Shown: positions 34,801-44,308, counted from the first letter of the stretch. The stretch is 50,206 nucleotides of DNA from Candidatus Kapaibacterium sp. (GCA_013414795.1 CP058732.1:1225744-1275949); one strand, 5' to 3'. Notes: a model not told the origin generated them from the letters alone. A program made the numbers and translations.

Positions 34801-35348
34801 AAACTATTTGGGAAAATCAGGCAAATTGAAAGAAACAAAAGCAACGAAGCCAGAAAACGAACAAAAGATTTTTTTAATCGTTTTTTGTCTATGATGACAT
34901 TGAAATCGTATTTTTCGGTGCCAGATAGTCCATTTTCTATGCTTTTCAAAATTAGAGTGCGGGAGAAACCATCTGGATTTTGTAGCATTGAGAAAAGTTG
35001 TAAGGAGTTGGAAAGCCTATCTTTTACATCAGGATAGTAGTAACCTATTTCCAGAGCCAATCTGTCTAATGATAATCTTCGTTTTCGACCAAAGATTGTG
35101 GATAGTGTGCTATAATTTCCAATGTAAAAGAAAACAACGAAGTTCATTAATATGCCAAATATTAAAAAGGTTCTTGTAATTCTATCGAAATTGAAAATAA
35201 GTTCGAAGAAAGTTAAAATGAAAAGCATAACTATTAGGAAAGTCAAAAGATTAAAAGTATTAGCAGTGAACTCTGAAAGCAGTTTTAATGTTTTGGTTCT
35301 TTTTAATCTTTTTATTGTATATTCCATTAATTCTATGCTTTCTTTCAT
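31875..35348 (-). CDS. DUF4175-like membrane protein with long coiled coil
   Basis: 1157 residues, ATG start. Two N-terminal transmembrane helices (about 34-52 and 59-76) and a third (about 170-190) anchor it, with the remainder probably outside the cytoplasm. Residues about 200-530 contain strand-rich Ig-like segments; the segment about 540-1080 is an exceptionally long coiled coil rich in E, K, Q, L and N. The layout fits the DUF4175 family of Bacteroidetes-type bacteria, whose function is unknown; the assignment is from pattern memory. It lies directly after the DUF4159 gene, a recurrent neighbour. The highly repetitive Q/N region makes overlapping frames open on the other strand; those are shadows. 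Confidence 0.75.
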   Translation of the reverse strand: MKESIELMEYTIKRLKRTKTLKLLSEFTANTFNLLTFLIVMLFILTFFELIFNFDRITRTFLIFGILMNFVVFFYIGNYSTLSTIFGRKRRLSLDRLALEIGYYYPDVKDRLSNSLQLFSMLQNPDGFSRTLILKSIENGLSGTEKYDFNVIIDKKRLKKSFVRFLASLLLFLSICLIFPNSFGFAFYRIVNFNKSFIPPPPFSLIIYPKFETVKKGENVRILVKAQGKSPQTIILKIKEQQQEEYESIPLNLDSGNVYVYQYPSIKNSIKFYAQADWVTEKVTSDIGEVVVIDNPIVKTIQGIVHFPAYTQKQPFYFTEQNADLNVLVGSQIHLSILSNKKIKEAQVYLLKERQENEQIRFDTSFVTLNVEDRKANGSFTANFNGFYFVQLRDYDNLQIINPIQYKINVFPDAYPEVKLLEPETDVKLTEAGLLPMMIYISDDYGFSGLQLKYRLTNSNYTSPWKEFKHINIPYPTDKTESNVAYIWDLNALQISPADEYEFYVEVFDNDRVSGPKSTKTNTLRVKLPSLEEVLSETSKAQESITKELDKALKEASEIKKEMEKIERELSKEKLQNQMDWSEKKRAENLLNKQKELSNKLSEIQKNLENLTKQMTENNLLSPETLQKYMELQKLLKEVNSPELRKLQQQFEQALQKLSPEEIKKAMENYKFDEEQFRKNLERTIKILKRLQAEQKADALQKMAEELLHKQEELQKQLDNTNPNDNAMREKLASQQEQIRKDLNSIEKELQKLAEIMKEIGNDMPLNELEQAEQELSANETSKDMQDASNSIQSGNFNRAKQSQNKAKSRLQKFANQMKKVRDEINKKVTKEAIEKMEKALNDMMTLSKEQSDLKRQTQNTDYNSSKIPEQARTQANLTESLMELAISLFELSQKSFSVTPEMARNIGEALNSMQKAVESLANRNLGKAKEFQDQAIQAMNQASIQMQDMLSQLKNQGSCDNPGGMGENGKGSSFNFMQRLQQIAANQQTINQMAQQLANQNQGQLTQEQQAQLARILADQGRAQKALEDLANEQKRFGQQDPRLTGNLNKILKEMEEVISDLKSGKIDSETLKRQERILSRLLDATKSVYERDYEERRESTPGKELAKESPKALNLNILNKKSIEQFLNELKLKYTKDYEVIIRKYFNSIQNTVPN

Positions 35349-35355
35349 AGCACAC

Positions 35356-36060
35356 CTAATTTGTTAAAGCATAAATTACAATGTTTGTACCCATTTTCAA
35401 TGCTTGTTCACGAAGTTGTGGTGGGTCTTTGTAAACTTCTGGGTCGACCCAACCGTCGCCAAGATTCGATTCATAAGTGTAAAAAACACAAAGCCGTCCG
35501 TTGTAAAAAAGACCATAGCCACCGGGAGGTTTATTGTCGTGTTCGTGGATTTTGGGTAGACCTCTTTCGAATTTAAAGTGGATGTTGTAAATAGGATGGT
35601 TAAATGGAAGTTCAACAAACTCTTGGTCTGGAAAAACTTTTTTCATCTCTCTACGAATGAACTTATCCAGTCCATAATCATCGTCAATGTAAAGAAAGCC
35701 ACCGTTTTTAAGATAAGTTCGAAGATTTTCAACTTCTCTTTCGCTGAAATTCACGTTTCCGTGACCAGTTAGAAAAAGTATAGGATAGGCAAAAAGGTTT
35801 TGGCTTGCCAAATCGACCCATTCGTAAACTGGTTCAACGGGTATGTTTGTATTTTGTTTGATAAACTTCAAGAGGTTTACTTCTCCAGATGGGTCATTAT
35901 ACCAGTCCCCACCACCAGAGTATTTAACCCTTGCAATTTTCAATTTTGATGTTGAACCAATGGTTTGGGCAAAGGAAAAACACCCCCAAATGAATGTAAT
36001 CAAAATCAGAATCCAAAATGCTTTAATTTTGGAATTTGCAAACCACGATTTTTTTATCAT
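35356..36060 (-). CDS. DUF4159-family secreted protein
   Basis: 234 residues from ATG 36060, which gives an N-terminal signal segment (KAFWILILITFIWGCFSFAQ, cleavage after SFAQ); starts at 36078 and 36084 only lengthen the basic lead. Domain blocks: IARVKYSGGGDWYNDPSGEVNLL, PILFLTGHGNVNFSEREVENLRTYL, GGFLYIDDDYGLDKFIRREM and FNHPIYN. These fit DUF4159, a glutamine-amidotransferase-like fold often found in envelope gene clusters. Its enzymatic role is unknown. The start lies at least 38 bases inside the rsmG coding region, so translation is probably coupled to it. Confidence 0.8.
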   Translation of the reverse strand: MIKKSWFANSKIKAFWILILITFIWGCFSFAQTIGSTSKLKIARVKYSGGGDWYNDPSGEVNLLKFIKQNTNIPVEPVYEWVDLASQNLFAYPILFLTGHGNVNFSEREVENLRTYLKNGGFLYIDDDYGLDKFIRREMKKVFPDQEFVELPFNHPIYNIHFKFERGLPKIHEHDNKPPGGYGLFYNGRLCVFYTYESNLGDGWVDPEVYKDPPQLREQALKMGTNIVIYALTN

Positions 36061-36685
36061 CTTTCTTAAACTTGTCATAACCAACCAAATTAATTAATAT
36101 TTCATTTACTACAAGATTGGAAAACATTTTTTTTGCTTCGTTAATTTCTTCTGTTAAATCTCCACCTTTAAGAAGAACTATTTGACCGTTGTTCCGTAAT
36201 GTATTTTTTACCCAAGCAACAATAGTTGCAATTTTACCAACGCCCCTCGATAGTACAACGTCGAACCGTGCAAAGTTATTTTTGTCTTTGGCAAATTCCT
36301 CTGCACGTGCACAAATTGCTTCGAAATTTCTCAATTCTGTGTGTTTTGCCAACATTTCTGTTATTTTAACTTTCTTCGCAATCGAGTCAATTAATATCAT
36401 TGTAATATCCGGCCTTGCAATTTTCAGTGGAATTCCCGGAAGACCTCCGCCAGTTCCAACATCTATACAACGAGCCTTTTTGGGTATGTCAACATATTTC
36501 AAAATACTTAATGAGTGGAGAATATGATTTTCGAGTACATTTTGGATGTCTTTTCGTGAAACAAGATTAACCTTTTCGTTCCAATAGGTCAATTCTTTTA
36601 CATATCGTTCAATTAGTTTCAATTGTTCGACTTCGAGAATTATACCATTAGCCGATAATATTGTCCAGAACTCTGTTAATTCCAT
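36023..36685 (-). CDS. rsmG: 16S rRNA guanine-527 N7-methyltransferase
   Basis: 220 residues. SAM-dependent Rossmann-fold enzyme; motifs ARCIDVGTGGGLPGIPLKI, MILIDSIAKKVKI, ARAEEFA and DVVLSRGVGKI. The N-terminal part (LIERYVKELTYWNEKVNLVSRKD) is typical. It is the first gene of the minus-strand run rsmG-DUF4159-DUF4175-truB-ribF-rpsO. Divergent from hslO across 62 bases. The 3' end overlaps the start of DUF4159 by at least 38 bases. Confidence 0.94.
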   Translation of the reverse strand: MELTEFWTILSANGIILEVEQLKLIERYVKELTYWNEKVNLVSRKDIQNVLENHILHSLSILKYVDIPKKARCIDVGTGGGLPGIPLKIARPDITMILIDSIAKKVKITEMLAKHTELRNFEAICARAEEFAKDKNNFARFDVVLSRGVGKIATIVAWVKNTLRNNGQIVLLKGGDLTEEINEAKKMFSNLVVNEILINLVGYDKFKKDDKKIVVCKFQN

Positions 36686-36747
36686 TTTAAAGCAATTTTA
36701 ATTATTGAAAGACGTTTTAAATCTTTATTTAATTTGCAAATTGAACT

Positions 36748-37650
36748 ATGTCGTTAACATTTGAAAAACATCAAGAAAAGTCCCGTGTTGTTAGCGTGCT
36801 TGCTAACAATGGTCATTTTCGTGTTTCCGCAATTAAAAATACCAATGTTGCATTGGAAGCCCAGAATCGCCATTCATTGCCAGAAGTTCCCGCTCTATTG
36901 CTTGCACGAGCACTTTCTGCTGCTTCTTTGCTTGCAGTGTTTTTGACGGGTGAAGAGCGAGTTATTATCGACGCTATTGGAGAAGGTCTTGTCAACAAAG
37001 TTACAGCCGAGGCAATTCAAGTTGGCGAAGTTCGTGGCTATTGCCAATATTCACCCTCCGTTTCCAAATTGAGTAAGGAAGAATTCGATACTGCTCTCGG
37101 AAGTGGAATTTTCCGAGTTATGAGGATTTTATACAATGAACCCGAGCCAGTTCAAGGAATTGTAAAGTTGGTTCGTGGGGATATTTCTTCTGACTTAAAT
37201 TATTACTTTGCAAAGTCGGAGCAAATATTTTCAATAGCAATTCTTGATGCGGATACCGATGATGAAGGTAAAATCTCAAATTCTTGTGGAATAATTGTCC
37301 AAGCAATGCCCGGGGCAACCGAAAAGGAAAAAGATGAAGTTGTAGAAAAATTGCAAAAACTCGATAGATTGACCCAAATTATCCAACCCCGTGACGATTT
37401 GAATGAAGTTTTAAAAAAGATTTTACCTTGGGACTTCACTTTGCTTAAGAATGACAGAGTGGACTTTTTCTGCCGTTGCTCGAAGGAAAGTTTTATCGAA
37501 AAATTGTTGACTTTAAGTTACGTAGATATCAAGGAAATGCAAGAGTTGGGTCAAAACGAATTGGTATGTCAATATTGTAATGCCAAATATTACCTCGAAG
37601 AAAGCGATTTCAATTATTTACTTACTACACTGAAAGCAAAAACAAATTAG
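36748..37650 (+). CDS. hslO: Redox-regulated chaperone Hsp33
   Basis: 300 residues. Holding chaperone active under oxidative stress. The C-terminal zinc-binding redox switch has Cys242 and Cys244 (FFCRCS) and Cys274 and Cys277 (VCQYCNAKY), all four intact. The N-terminal domain includes ALLLARALSAASLLA and the linker region VVEKLQKLDRLTQ. Length is typical. Its stop codon overlaps that of the convergent ubiE gene by two bases. Confidence 0.95.
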   Translation: MSLTFEKHQEKSRVVSVLANNGHFRVSAIKNTNVALEAQNRHSLPEVPALLLARALSAASLLAVFLTGEERVIIDAIGEGLVNKVTAEAIQVGEVRGYCQYSPSVSKLSKEEFDTALGSGIFRVMRILYNEPEPVQGIVKLVRGDISSDLNYYFAKSEQIFSIAILDADTDDEGKISNSCGIIVQAMPGATEKEKDEVVEKLQKLDRLTQIIQPRDDLNEVLKKILPWDFTLLKNDRVDFFCRCSKESFIEKLLTLSYVDIKEMQELGQNELVCQYCNAKYYLEESDFNYLLTTLKAKTN

Positions 37651-38342
37651 TTTTGCTTTCTGGCTTTACCAGTGTATAGATAAGCAATACCAAAAGTAAG
37701 TGGCTTAAATGTAACATCGTAAAACAAATTGGTTCGATTAACGAGTTCCACAAAATTTTCACCACTTGGAAATTTGTTGACCGTTCGGACAAGATAGTCG
37801 TATGCATCGAAATTCTTGCTAATTAATCCACCTAAAAAACGAATGAACAGATTTTGGTATACTCGAAAAATTGGTAAAAACCAAGATTGAGGACGACCAA
37901 ATTCCACTATGAGAAAATATCCATTTGGTTTCAAAACCCTGTGTATTTCTTTTAAGCATTTTTCAACATTTGCAACATTTCTAATTCCGTAAGAGATAGT
38001 AACAAGGTCGAAATAATTATCAGCAAAAGGAATAGCAGTTGCATCTCCAAAAAGAAACTTTGCTTTGTTTCCGTATTTGAAATTCTTTTTTCGCGCTATT
38101 TCCAACATATTTTCAGCAATGTCAATTCCAGTAATATCGAGGTTTTGATTTGCTTTAAGAAACTCGAATACGAAATTTCCAGTGCCAGTGGCAAGGTCCA
38201 GAATTTTCAATTTGTCTTGTATTGGAATTGAATTTACGGCTTTTTTCAACCAGGTGCGATGAATACAAAAACTTAACAAATCATTAAGTAAATCATACCT
38301 GTAGGAAATTTGATTGAACATTCGAGCAATACGGTTTTCCAT
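37647..38342 (-). CDS. ubiE: Demethylmenaquinone/ubiquinone C-methyltransferase
   Basis: 231 residues. SAM-dependent methylation of demethylmenaquinone (menaquinone being expected in an FCB organism, so menG is the alternative name). Blocks: YRYDLLNDLLSF, ILDLATGTGNFVFEFL, GIDIAENMLEIAR, FGDATAIPFADNYFDLVTISYGIRNV and GYFLIVEFGRPQ. Followed by the convergent hslO gene and preceded by purA eight bases upstream; likely in the purA transcript. Confidence 0.93.
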   Translation of the reverse strand: MENRIARMFNQISYRYDLLNDLLSFCIHRTWLKKAVNSIPIQDKLKILDLATGTGNFVFEFLKANQNLDITGIDIAENMLEIARKKNFKYGNKAKFLFGDATAIPFADNYFDLVTISYGIRNVANVEKCLKEIHRVLKPNGYFLIVEFGRPQSWFLPIFRVYQNLFIRFLGGLISKNFDAYDYLVRTVNKFPSGENFVELVNRTNLFYDVTFKPLTFGIAYLYTGKARKQN

Positions 38343-38350
38343 TGTGTCAG

Positions 38351-39673
<1,323 letters not shown>

Positions 39674-39706
39674 TTATCTTAACTATTGACTTTTTGTGTT
39701 TTCGAA

Positions 39707-40054
39707 CTATAAGGCGGAAAGATACTCATCTGCGGAATTGTAAATCTTGAAAATTGTATCCAAGTGGGTAATTTTCAAAAGGTTCAGAACTTTGTCCGAG
39801 GGTGAAATTAGAATTAAAGCAATCGAATTCTTTTTTAAAGATGTGTAAGCAGCGACAATCATTCCAAGACCAAGACTGTTAATTACTTCAACATTACTTA
39901 AATCAAGGAGAAGTGCTTTTAATTTCTTCACTTTTGCGTTTTCGACAATTTCATTCATTACTGATGTAGCACTTCCCCCAAGTAACTTTGGGGGAAGTTT
40001 TATCAATAATACATCAGAAGTTAGTTCGATTGTTTGAAATTCAGATTGTTCCAT
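39707..40054 (-). CDS. STAS-domain anti-sigma-factor antagonist
   Basis: 115 residues with the STAS fold: LKALLLDLSNVEVINSLGLGMIV, where the Ser in VINSLGLG is at the usual phosphorylation site, then AYTSLKKNSIALILIS and LKITHLDTIFKIY. Such proteins bind serine-kinase anti-sigma factors or serve stressosome-like switches. No partner kinase or phosphatase is in the window. It begins two bases after the secF stop and so probably sits in the secD-secF transcript, an odd placement. A perfect 11-bp inverted repeat lies in its 5' part. Confidence 0.85.
   Translation of the reverse strand: MEQSEFQTIELTSDVLLIKLPPKLLGGSATSVMNEIVENAKVKKLKALLLDLSNVEVINSLGLGMIVAAYTSLKKNSIALILISPSDKVLNLLKITHLDTIFKIYNSADEYLSAL
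39971..39998. repeat. Perfect 11-bp inverted repeat inside the STAS gene
   Basis: ACTTCCCCCAA (39971-39981) and TTGGGGGAAGT (39988-39998) around a 6-base loop, in the 5' third of the STAS coding sequence. GC-rich stem in an AT-rich gene. On the minus strand no T-tract follows it, so it is not a standard terminator for secDF; a short TTTTAT follows it on the plus strand. It might shape mRNA stability or translation after secF. Confidence 0.6.
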
Positions 40055-40056
40055 TT

Positions 40057-41001
40057 TTATGCCTTTGCTGCTACTGTTTGTTTAGCAATATCTTCTTCAA
40101 TATTGATTTTTTTAACTTTTTTCATATACCACAATACGAACGAAGTTGCAATATAAATCGAAGAATAAGTTCCAACGATAACTCCGACTGTCATTGTAAA
40201 AGCAAAGCCTTGCAAAACGGGACCAGAAAAGAAATCCATTACGAGTAACACAATTAATACTGTTAATACTGTGATAATTGTTCGGGATAATGTTTCGTTT
40301 ATGCTTAGGTTGGCTATTTTTGCAAAGGGGATTCCTTTGTGTTTTTCGCGATTTTCTCGAATTCTGTCGAAAATAATAACCGTATCGTTAACAGAATAAC
40401 CAACAACTGTAAGTAACGCCGCTACAATTCCTTGGTTGATTTCCAAGTTAATTATTCCGAGTTTGTCGAAGAGCACTATCATTCCAAGGGTAAAAATAAC
40501 ATCGTGTACGAGAGCAATAATTGCACCAAGCCCGAAAGTGAACTCAAATCTCAATCCGATATAAATTAACATTGCAATTATTGAAAGAAGTACGGCAATG
40601 ACTGCTTGAAATCGAAGTTCAGCACCGATTTTTGGCCCTATCGTATCCTTTTTCAGAATTTTAATTGAATAATCTTTTAAAGAAGAAAGTAGGGTTGTTT
40701 CAATTCTATTAGCATCTTCGCCAACTTCCTTCAAACGTAATAGGAATTGATTTTTTTCGCCATAGGATTTAATTTCGTCTGGGACGATTTTGTTCTGGGC
40801 TAATATTTTTCTTAGTTCATCAGTGGTAATATTTTTTTCAACTGAAATTGCGATTTCAGTCCCACCAGTAAAGTCAATTCCAAAACGGAATCCAAAAATA
40901 ATTATCAAAAGAATTGATAGTCCAATAAGGATTGATGAAATAATAAAGAATTGGTTTCTTTTGCCTACGAAGTCTATGTTTGGTTTTTTGAAAAATTGCA
41001 T
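40057..41001 (-). CDS. secF: Protein translocase subunit SecF
   Basis: 314 residues with six transmembrane helices. Works with SecD in a proton-driven step that helps release and pull translocated proteins. IDFTGGTEIAI in the first periplasmic region, IAMLIYIGLRF, AALLTVVGYSVNDTVIIFDRIRENR and a final helix GTYSSIYIATSFVL are SecF signatures. It follows secD by twelve bases on the same strand. Confidence 0.96.
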   Translation of the reverse strand: MQFFKKPNIDFVGKRNQFFIISSILIGLSILLIIIFGFRFGIDFTGGTEIAISVEKNITTDELRKILAQNKIVPDEIKSYGEKNQFLLRLKEVGEDANRIETTLLSSLKDYSIKILKKDTIGPKIGAELRFQAVIAVLLSIIAMLIYIGLRFEFTFGLGAIIALVHDVIFTLGMIVLFDKLGIINLEINQGIVAALLTVVGYSVNDTVIIFDRIRENREKHKGIPFAKIANLSINETLSRTIITVLTVLIVLLVMDFFSGPVLQGFAFTMTVGVIVGTYSSIYIATSFVLWYMKKVKKINIEEDIAKQTVAAKA

Positions 41002-41013
41002 AAATCCCCCAAA

Positions 41014-43143
41014 TTATAATGAACTAACTGCTTTTGGCTGACCAAAGCTGATATTTGTTTTGCCTAAATTAAGTGTAATTTGGAAAAGCGCCTTTGATAT
41101 GAGTATTGCAGTGAAAAGAGTTGTAATGATACCAATCATCAAAGTCATTGCAAATCCTTGAATTGGACCAGTTCCAAAGAAATACAAAATCAATCCAGTT
41201 ATAAAAGTTGTGATGTTCGAGTCGAGAATAGCGGAAAGCGCCTTGGTATACCCCTCGTCAATTGCAGAACGAATCGAGCGTCCTTTTTCGAGTTCTTCAC
41301 GAATACGCTCGTAAATAAGTACATTGGCGTCCACAGCCATACCGATTGTAAGAATAATTCCAGCAATTCCGGGTAGTGTTAATGTTCCTTGGAATGCTGC
41401 CATTATCCCAATAATGAGTAAAACGTTTATAATAACAGCAACATTAGCGTATATCCCTGCAAGAGAGTAATAAATCATCATAAAGAGCAGAACAAGAATT
41501 GCAGCAATCAAAAGAGATTGAACCCCTCGTTGAATCGAATCTTCACCAAGCGATGGACCGACAATCCTCTCTTCAATAATTTGAACTGGTGCTTTCAAAG
41601 CACCCGCTTTTAGAACAATTTTCAATAGTTTAGCCTCGTCGGCACTACTCATTCCAGTTATTTGTGAATTTCCACCGACGATTTTTTGCTGAACCACTGG
41701 AGCGGAATAAACCAGATTATCGAGAACAATAGCAATTCGTTTTTTAATGTTAGCACCAGTTATTCTTGCCCATTTGTCAGCCCCATCGGCGTTCATCGAC
41801 ATTGTAACAATTGGTTGGTTGGTTGTTGGGTCAAAAGTTGCAATTGCGTCGGTAATTACTTCGCCAGTAAGTTCCGGTTCCCGTTTTAAAGCATAGAAAG
41901 AGTAAATTTTAAATTCTTTACCTTTGTTGTCTTTAACAATGTTTGGTTTAGCACCGCGAAGAATTTCAACATCATATGGAAGAAGAGCACGAACTTCTTT
42001 TCTATTAATGATTGCTTCAAATTTATTCCATACATCTTCAAAAATCTCGAAATCATATTCACCTTTTGGTACTTGTGAAGCATTATAGAAACGAACATCT
42101 CGTTGGTATTGAGTTCTTTCAGCGTTAGGCGGTAGGAAGTTGGTGATAAACAACGTGGTGAATGGATGATCCTCAAGGTATCTTTTGGATTTTTCTTCTT
42201 GAGATAAGCCAGCATATGGGTCTGTTGTATCGGGTTGTTCACCTTGTTTTGCTGTATCTATTCGATTACTTGCTTGAGTGGTATCTTTGGTTATCGACTG
42301 TGCTTTTGTTGTGTCTGCAGATTTGAGTTCTGGTGAAGTTTTGGTGGTGTCTTCGGGGACGTTAGGAAGTCCTTTTGAAATCTGCTTTTCTTTTTTTAGT
42401 AGTTCATCTATTTTATAAAAAGCAGCGACAAGATTTTCGTCGTTGCGAACAAGTTTGAATTCCAATCTTGCAGTGGTTTGGATTAGTTGTCGCATTTCCC
42501 TTTCGTTTGTAACACCGGGAAGTTCAAGTAGAATTCTTCTTTGTCCAATTTTTTGTATTGTTGGTTCGGAAATGCCATATTTGTCAACACGTTGCCTAAT
42601 TACTTGTAGTGCTTGGTCAATTGATTCTTGTGCGTTCTCTTTTAGTTTTTTTATGATGTCTTCTTCGGATTCAGCGGCAGAACCACCGAAATCGTAATAG
42701 TCTGACAAAAATTTCTTTTTCGGTCGCGCAATTTGGTCGAAGTTTCGCTTGAAAATATCGACCACATCCTCGTCTGAATTTTTTGCATCTTGTTTCGTCT
42801 TTTCAAGAACTTCCATAAAGATGTCGTCAATTGCATCTCTTTGCGCGCTTTCTTCAAGCATTTTAAGTACATCAACTTCAAGGGTAACGTACATTCCTCC
42901 ACGCAAATCCAAGCCCAATTTAATTCGGTTTGCGCGCGCATCAAGTAATTCTTGTCCGTATGCCTTTTCAAATTTTTCGATAATTTCCAAGGAATCTTGG
43001 GGATTTTTGGCTTTTCGCGCTTGCTCCAAATATTGTTGCTTCAACTTCTCTAACTTGCTTGCTTTGTAAGTAGGATATAGCAAAATCAATGCGATGATTA
43101 ACGGCACCAAAACAAGCAAAATCTTTCCAATCGACTTTTTCAA
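41014..43143 (-). CDS. secD: Protein translocase subunit SecD with a T/D/S-rich insertion
   Basis: 709 residues, longer than the usual 600-615. TTG start 43143 is supported by a GGAGG ribosome-binding site six bases upstream; the next ATG is at residue 84. Signatures are LGLDLRGGMYVTLEVD (about 77-91), the P1-domain VIRQRVDKYGISEP and RRILLELPG, AGIILTIGMAVDANVLIYERIREE-type region (594-617), and the C-terminal helices. Residues about 255-310 hold a low-complexity insert with DTTK, DTTQ and PDTTD repeats, and acidic coil segments lie at about 92-175. SecD and SecF are separate here and co-transcribed. Translocase role at the membrane. Confidence 0.95.
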   Translation of the reverse strand: MKKSIGKILLVLVPLIIALILLYPTYKASKLEKLKQQYLEQARKAKNPQDSLEIIEKFEKAYGQELLDARANRIKLGLDLRGGMYVTLEVDVLKMLEESAQRDAIDDIFMEVLEKTKQDAKNSDEDVVDIFKRNFDQIARPKKKFLSDYYDFGGSAAESEEDIIKKLKENAQESIDQALQVIRQRVDKYGISEPTIQKIGQRRILLELPGVTNEREMRQLIQTTARLEFKLVRNDENLVAAFYKIDELLKKEKQISKGLPNVPEDTTKTSPELKSADTTKAQSITKDTTQASNRIDTAKQGEQPDTTDPYAGLSQEEKSKRYLEDHPFTTLFITNFLPPNAERTQYQRDVRFYNASQVPKGEYDFEIFEDVWNKFEAIINRKEVRALLPYDVEILRGAKPNIVKDNKGKEFKIYSFYALKREPELTGEVITDAIATFDPTTNQPIVTMSMNADGADKWARITGANIKKRIAIVLDNLVYSAPVVQQKIVGGNSQITGMSSADEAKLLKIVLKAGALKAPVQIIEERIVGPSLGEDSIQRGVQSLLIAAILVLLFMMIYYSLAGIYANVAVIINVLLIIGIMAAFQGTLTLPGIAGIILTIGMAVDANVLIYERIREELEKGRSIRSAIDEGYTKALSAILDSNITTFITGLILYFFGTGPIQGFAMTLMIGIITTLFTAILISKALFQITLNLGKTNISFGQPKAVSSL

Positions 43144-43149
43144 TTGATA

Positions 43150-43154
43150 CCTCC
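43150..43154 (-). promoter_or_regulatory. Ribosome-binding site GGAGG setting the secD TTG start
   Basis: Canonical Shine-Dalgarno core on the minus strand, six bases before the TTG at 43143. It decides the start, since no ATG occurs near the N terminus. Confidence 0.75.
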
Positions 43155-43183
43155 AAAATTTCTATACTAATTCAAAAAAAATA

Positions 43184-43191
43184 CAAAATTA
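43184..43191 (-). promoter_or_regulatory. Candidate -7 promoter element TAATTTTG of secDF
   Basis: Exact TAnnTTTG match on the minus strand, 40 bases before the secD start and in the 148-base gap after ftsY. A TTG lies 20 bases upstream, at about the expected -33 distance. Core TTTTAATTTTGTA is shared with rpsO. Confidence 0.55.
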
Positions 43192-43291
43192 AAACATTAT
43201 ACCTTAATAACCAATTTATTCAGTTATGCTTTTAGTTACTTGTTGAAAAGTTTGAATCAATACAGTTGGCAAAGAATTTACTCAAAATAAA

Positions 43292-44281
43292 TTATCCCAA
43301 AAGCGCATCGACAAAAATCACTGGGTTGAATGGTTGTAGGTCGTCGATTTTTTCGCCAACTCCAATGAATTTTACCGGTATTTTAAACTCGCGTGCAATC
43401 GGAATAATCACACCACCTTTTGCCGTTCCGTCAAGCTTTGTTAAAACAATTCCAGTAATCGGTGCCACCTTTGTAAATTCTCTTGCTTGTTGGATTGCGT
43501 TCTGTCCAGTAGTTGCATCAAGTACAAGAAGAACTTCGTCCGGTGCAGTCGGCTTCAATTTCTTCATCACGCGAGTGATTTTCTCAAGTTCTGCCATCAA
43601 GTGTGCTTTATTGTGCAATCTACCAGCGGTATCAATAATGACCACGTCAATATTTTTTGAGATTGCAGAATGAAGGGTATCGTAGGCAACAGAGGCGGGG
43701 TCTGCGCCAGGCTTTTGTTGAATTACGGGGACACCAGCCCTTTCTGCCCAAATTTCGAGTTGTTCGTTGGCTGCTGCTCGAAATGTGTCCGCTGCACCAA
43801 TTAAAACAGAGCGGCCCAATTTTTTGTAGTTATAGGCAAGTTTTCCGATTGTAGTGGTTTTACCAACGCCGTTGACCCCGACGATTAGTATTGTGTGTGG
43901 TATTTTTTCTTTATCTATGAAAAAAGGGTCGGAGTTTAACTCTTGCGCTGATTCCTGCAAAATGTTAAGTATTTCAAGTTTGATAACTTCAAGAATTTCT
44001 TCGATGTTGGCAGAATTTATTTTTGATGCCTTTTGTTTCAATGCTTCGATTATTTTTTCGGTTGCGTCGACACCAATATCTGCTGTTATGAGAATTTCTT
44101 CAATTTCATCGAGCAGAGAAGCGTCGATTTTTCTTCCAAGACCTATGGCGCTTTTGATTTTGTCGAGGATGTTGCTTCTTGTTTTGGTAAGTCCAGTGTT
44201 TACTTTATCAACCGAAAGAGTGTCGGAGGTTGATTTTAAAAAACTCGAGACCTTTTCTTTGAATTTGTCAAATAATCCCAT
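43292..44281 (-). CDS. ftsY: Signal recognition particle receptor FtsY
   Basis: 329 residues. SRP GTPase that docks ribosome-nascent chains to the Sec translocon. The NG domain shows GVNGVGKTTTIGKLA (P-loop), DTFRAAANEQLE, VIIDTAGR, KLDGTAKGG and GVGEKIDDL. The acidic A domain is reduced to the first 30-40 residues, as in many bacteria of this kind. The gene follows pgsA; its own TAATTTTG candidate promoter lies at 44301. Confidence 0.96.
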   Translation of the reverse strand: MGLFDKFKEKVSSFLKSTSDTLSVDKVNTGLTKTRSNILDKIKSAIGLGRKIDASLLDEIEEILITADIGVDATEKIIEALKQKASKINSANIEEILEVIKLEILNILQESAQELNSDPFFIDKEKIPHTILIVGVNGVGKTTTIGKLAYNYKKLGRSVLIGAADTFRAAANEQLEIWAERAGVPVIQQKPGADPASVAYDTLHSAISKNIDVVIIDTAGRLHNKAHLMAELEKITRVMKKLKPTAPDEVLLVLDATTGQNAIQQAREFTKVAPITGIVLTKLDGTAKGGVIIPIAREFKIPVKFIGVGEKIDDLQPFNPVIFVDALLG

Positions 44282-44300
44282 TTTTTGCTTTGAAAAAAAG

Positions 44301-44308
44301 CAAAATTA
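44301..44308 (-). promoter_or_regulatory. Candidate -7 promoter element TAATTTTG of ftsY
   Basis: Exact TAnnTTTG match on the minus strand, 19 bases before the ftsY ATG and overlapping the pgsA stop codon. Same layout as the rpsO promoter at the ribF end. Confidence 0.45.

Noticed and set aside
39971-39998. Inverted repeat as a terminator for secDF
   Set aside because: On the minus strand no T-tract follows the stem, and it lies inside a coding sequence.
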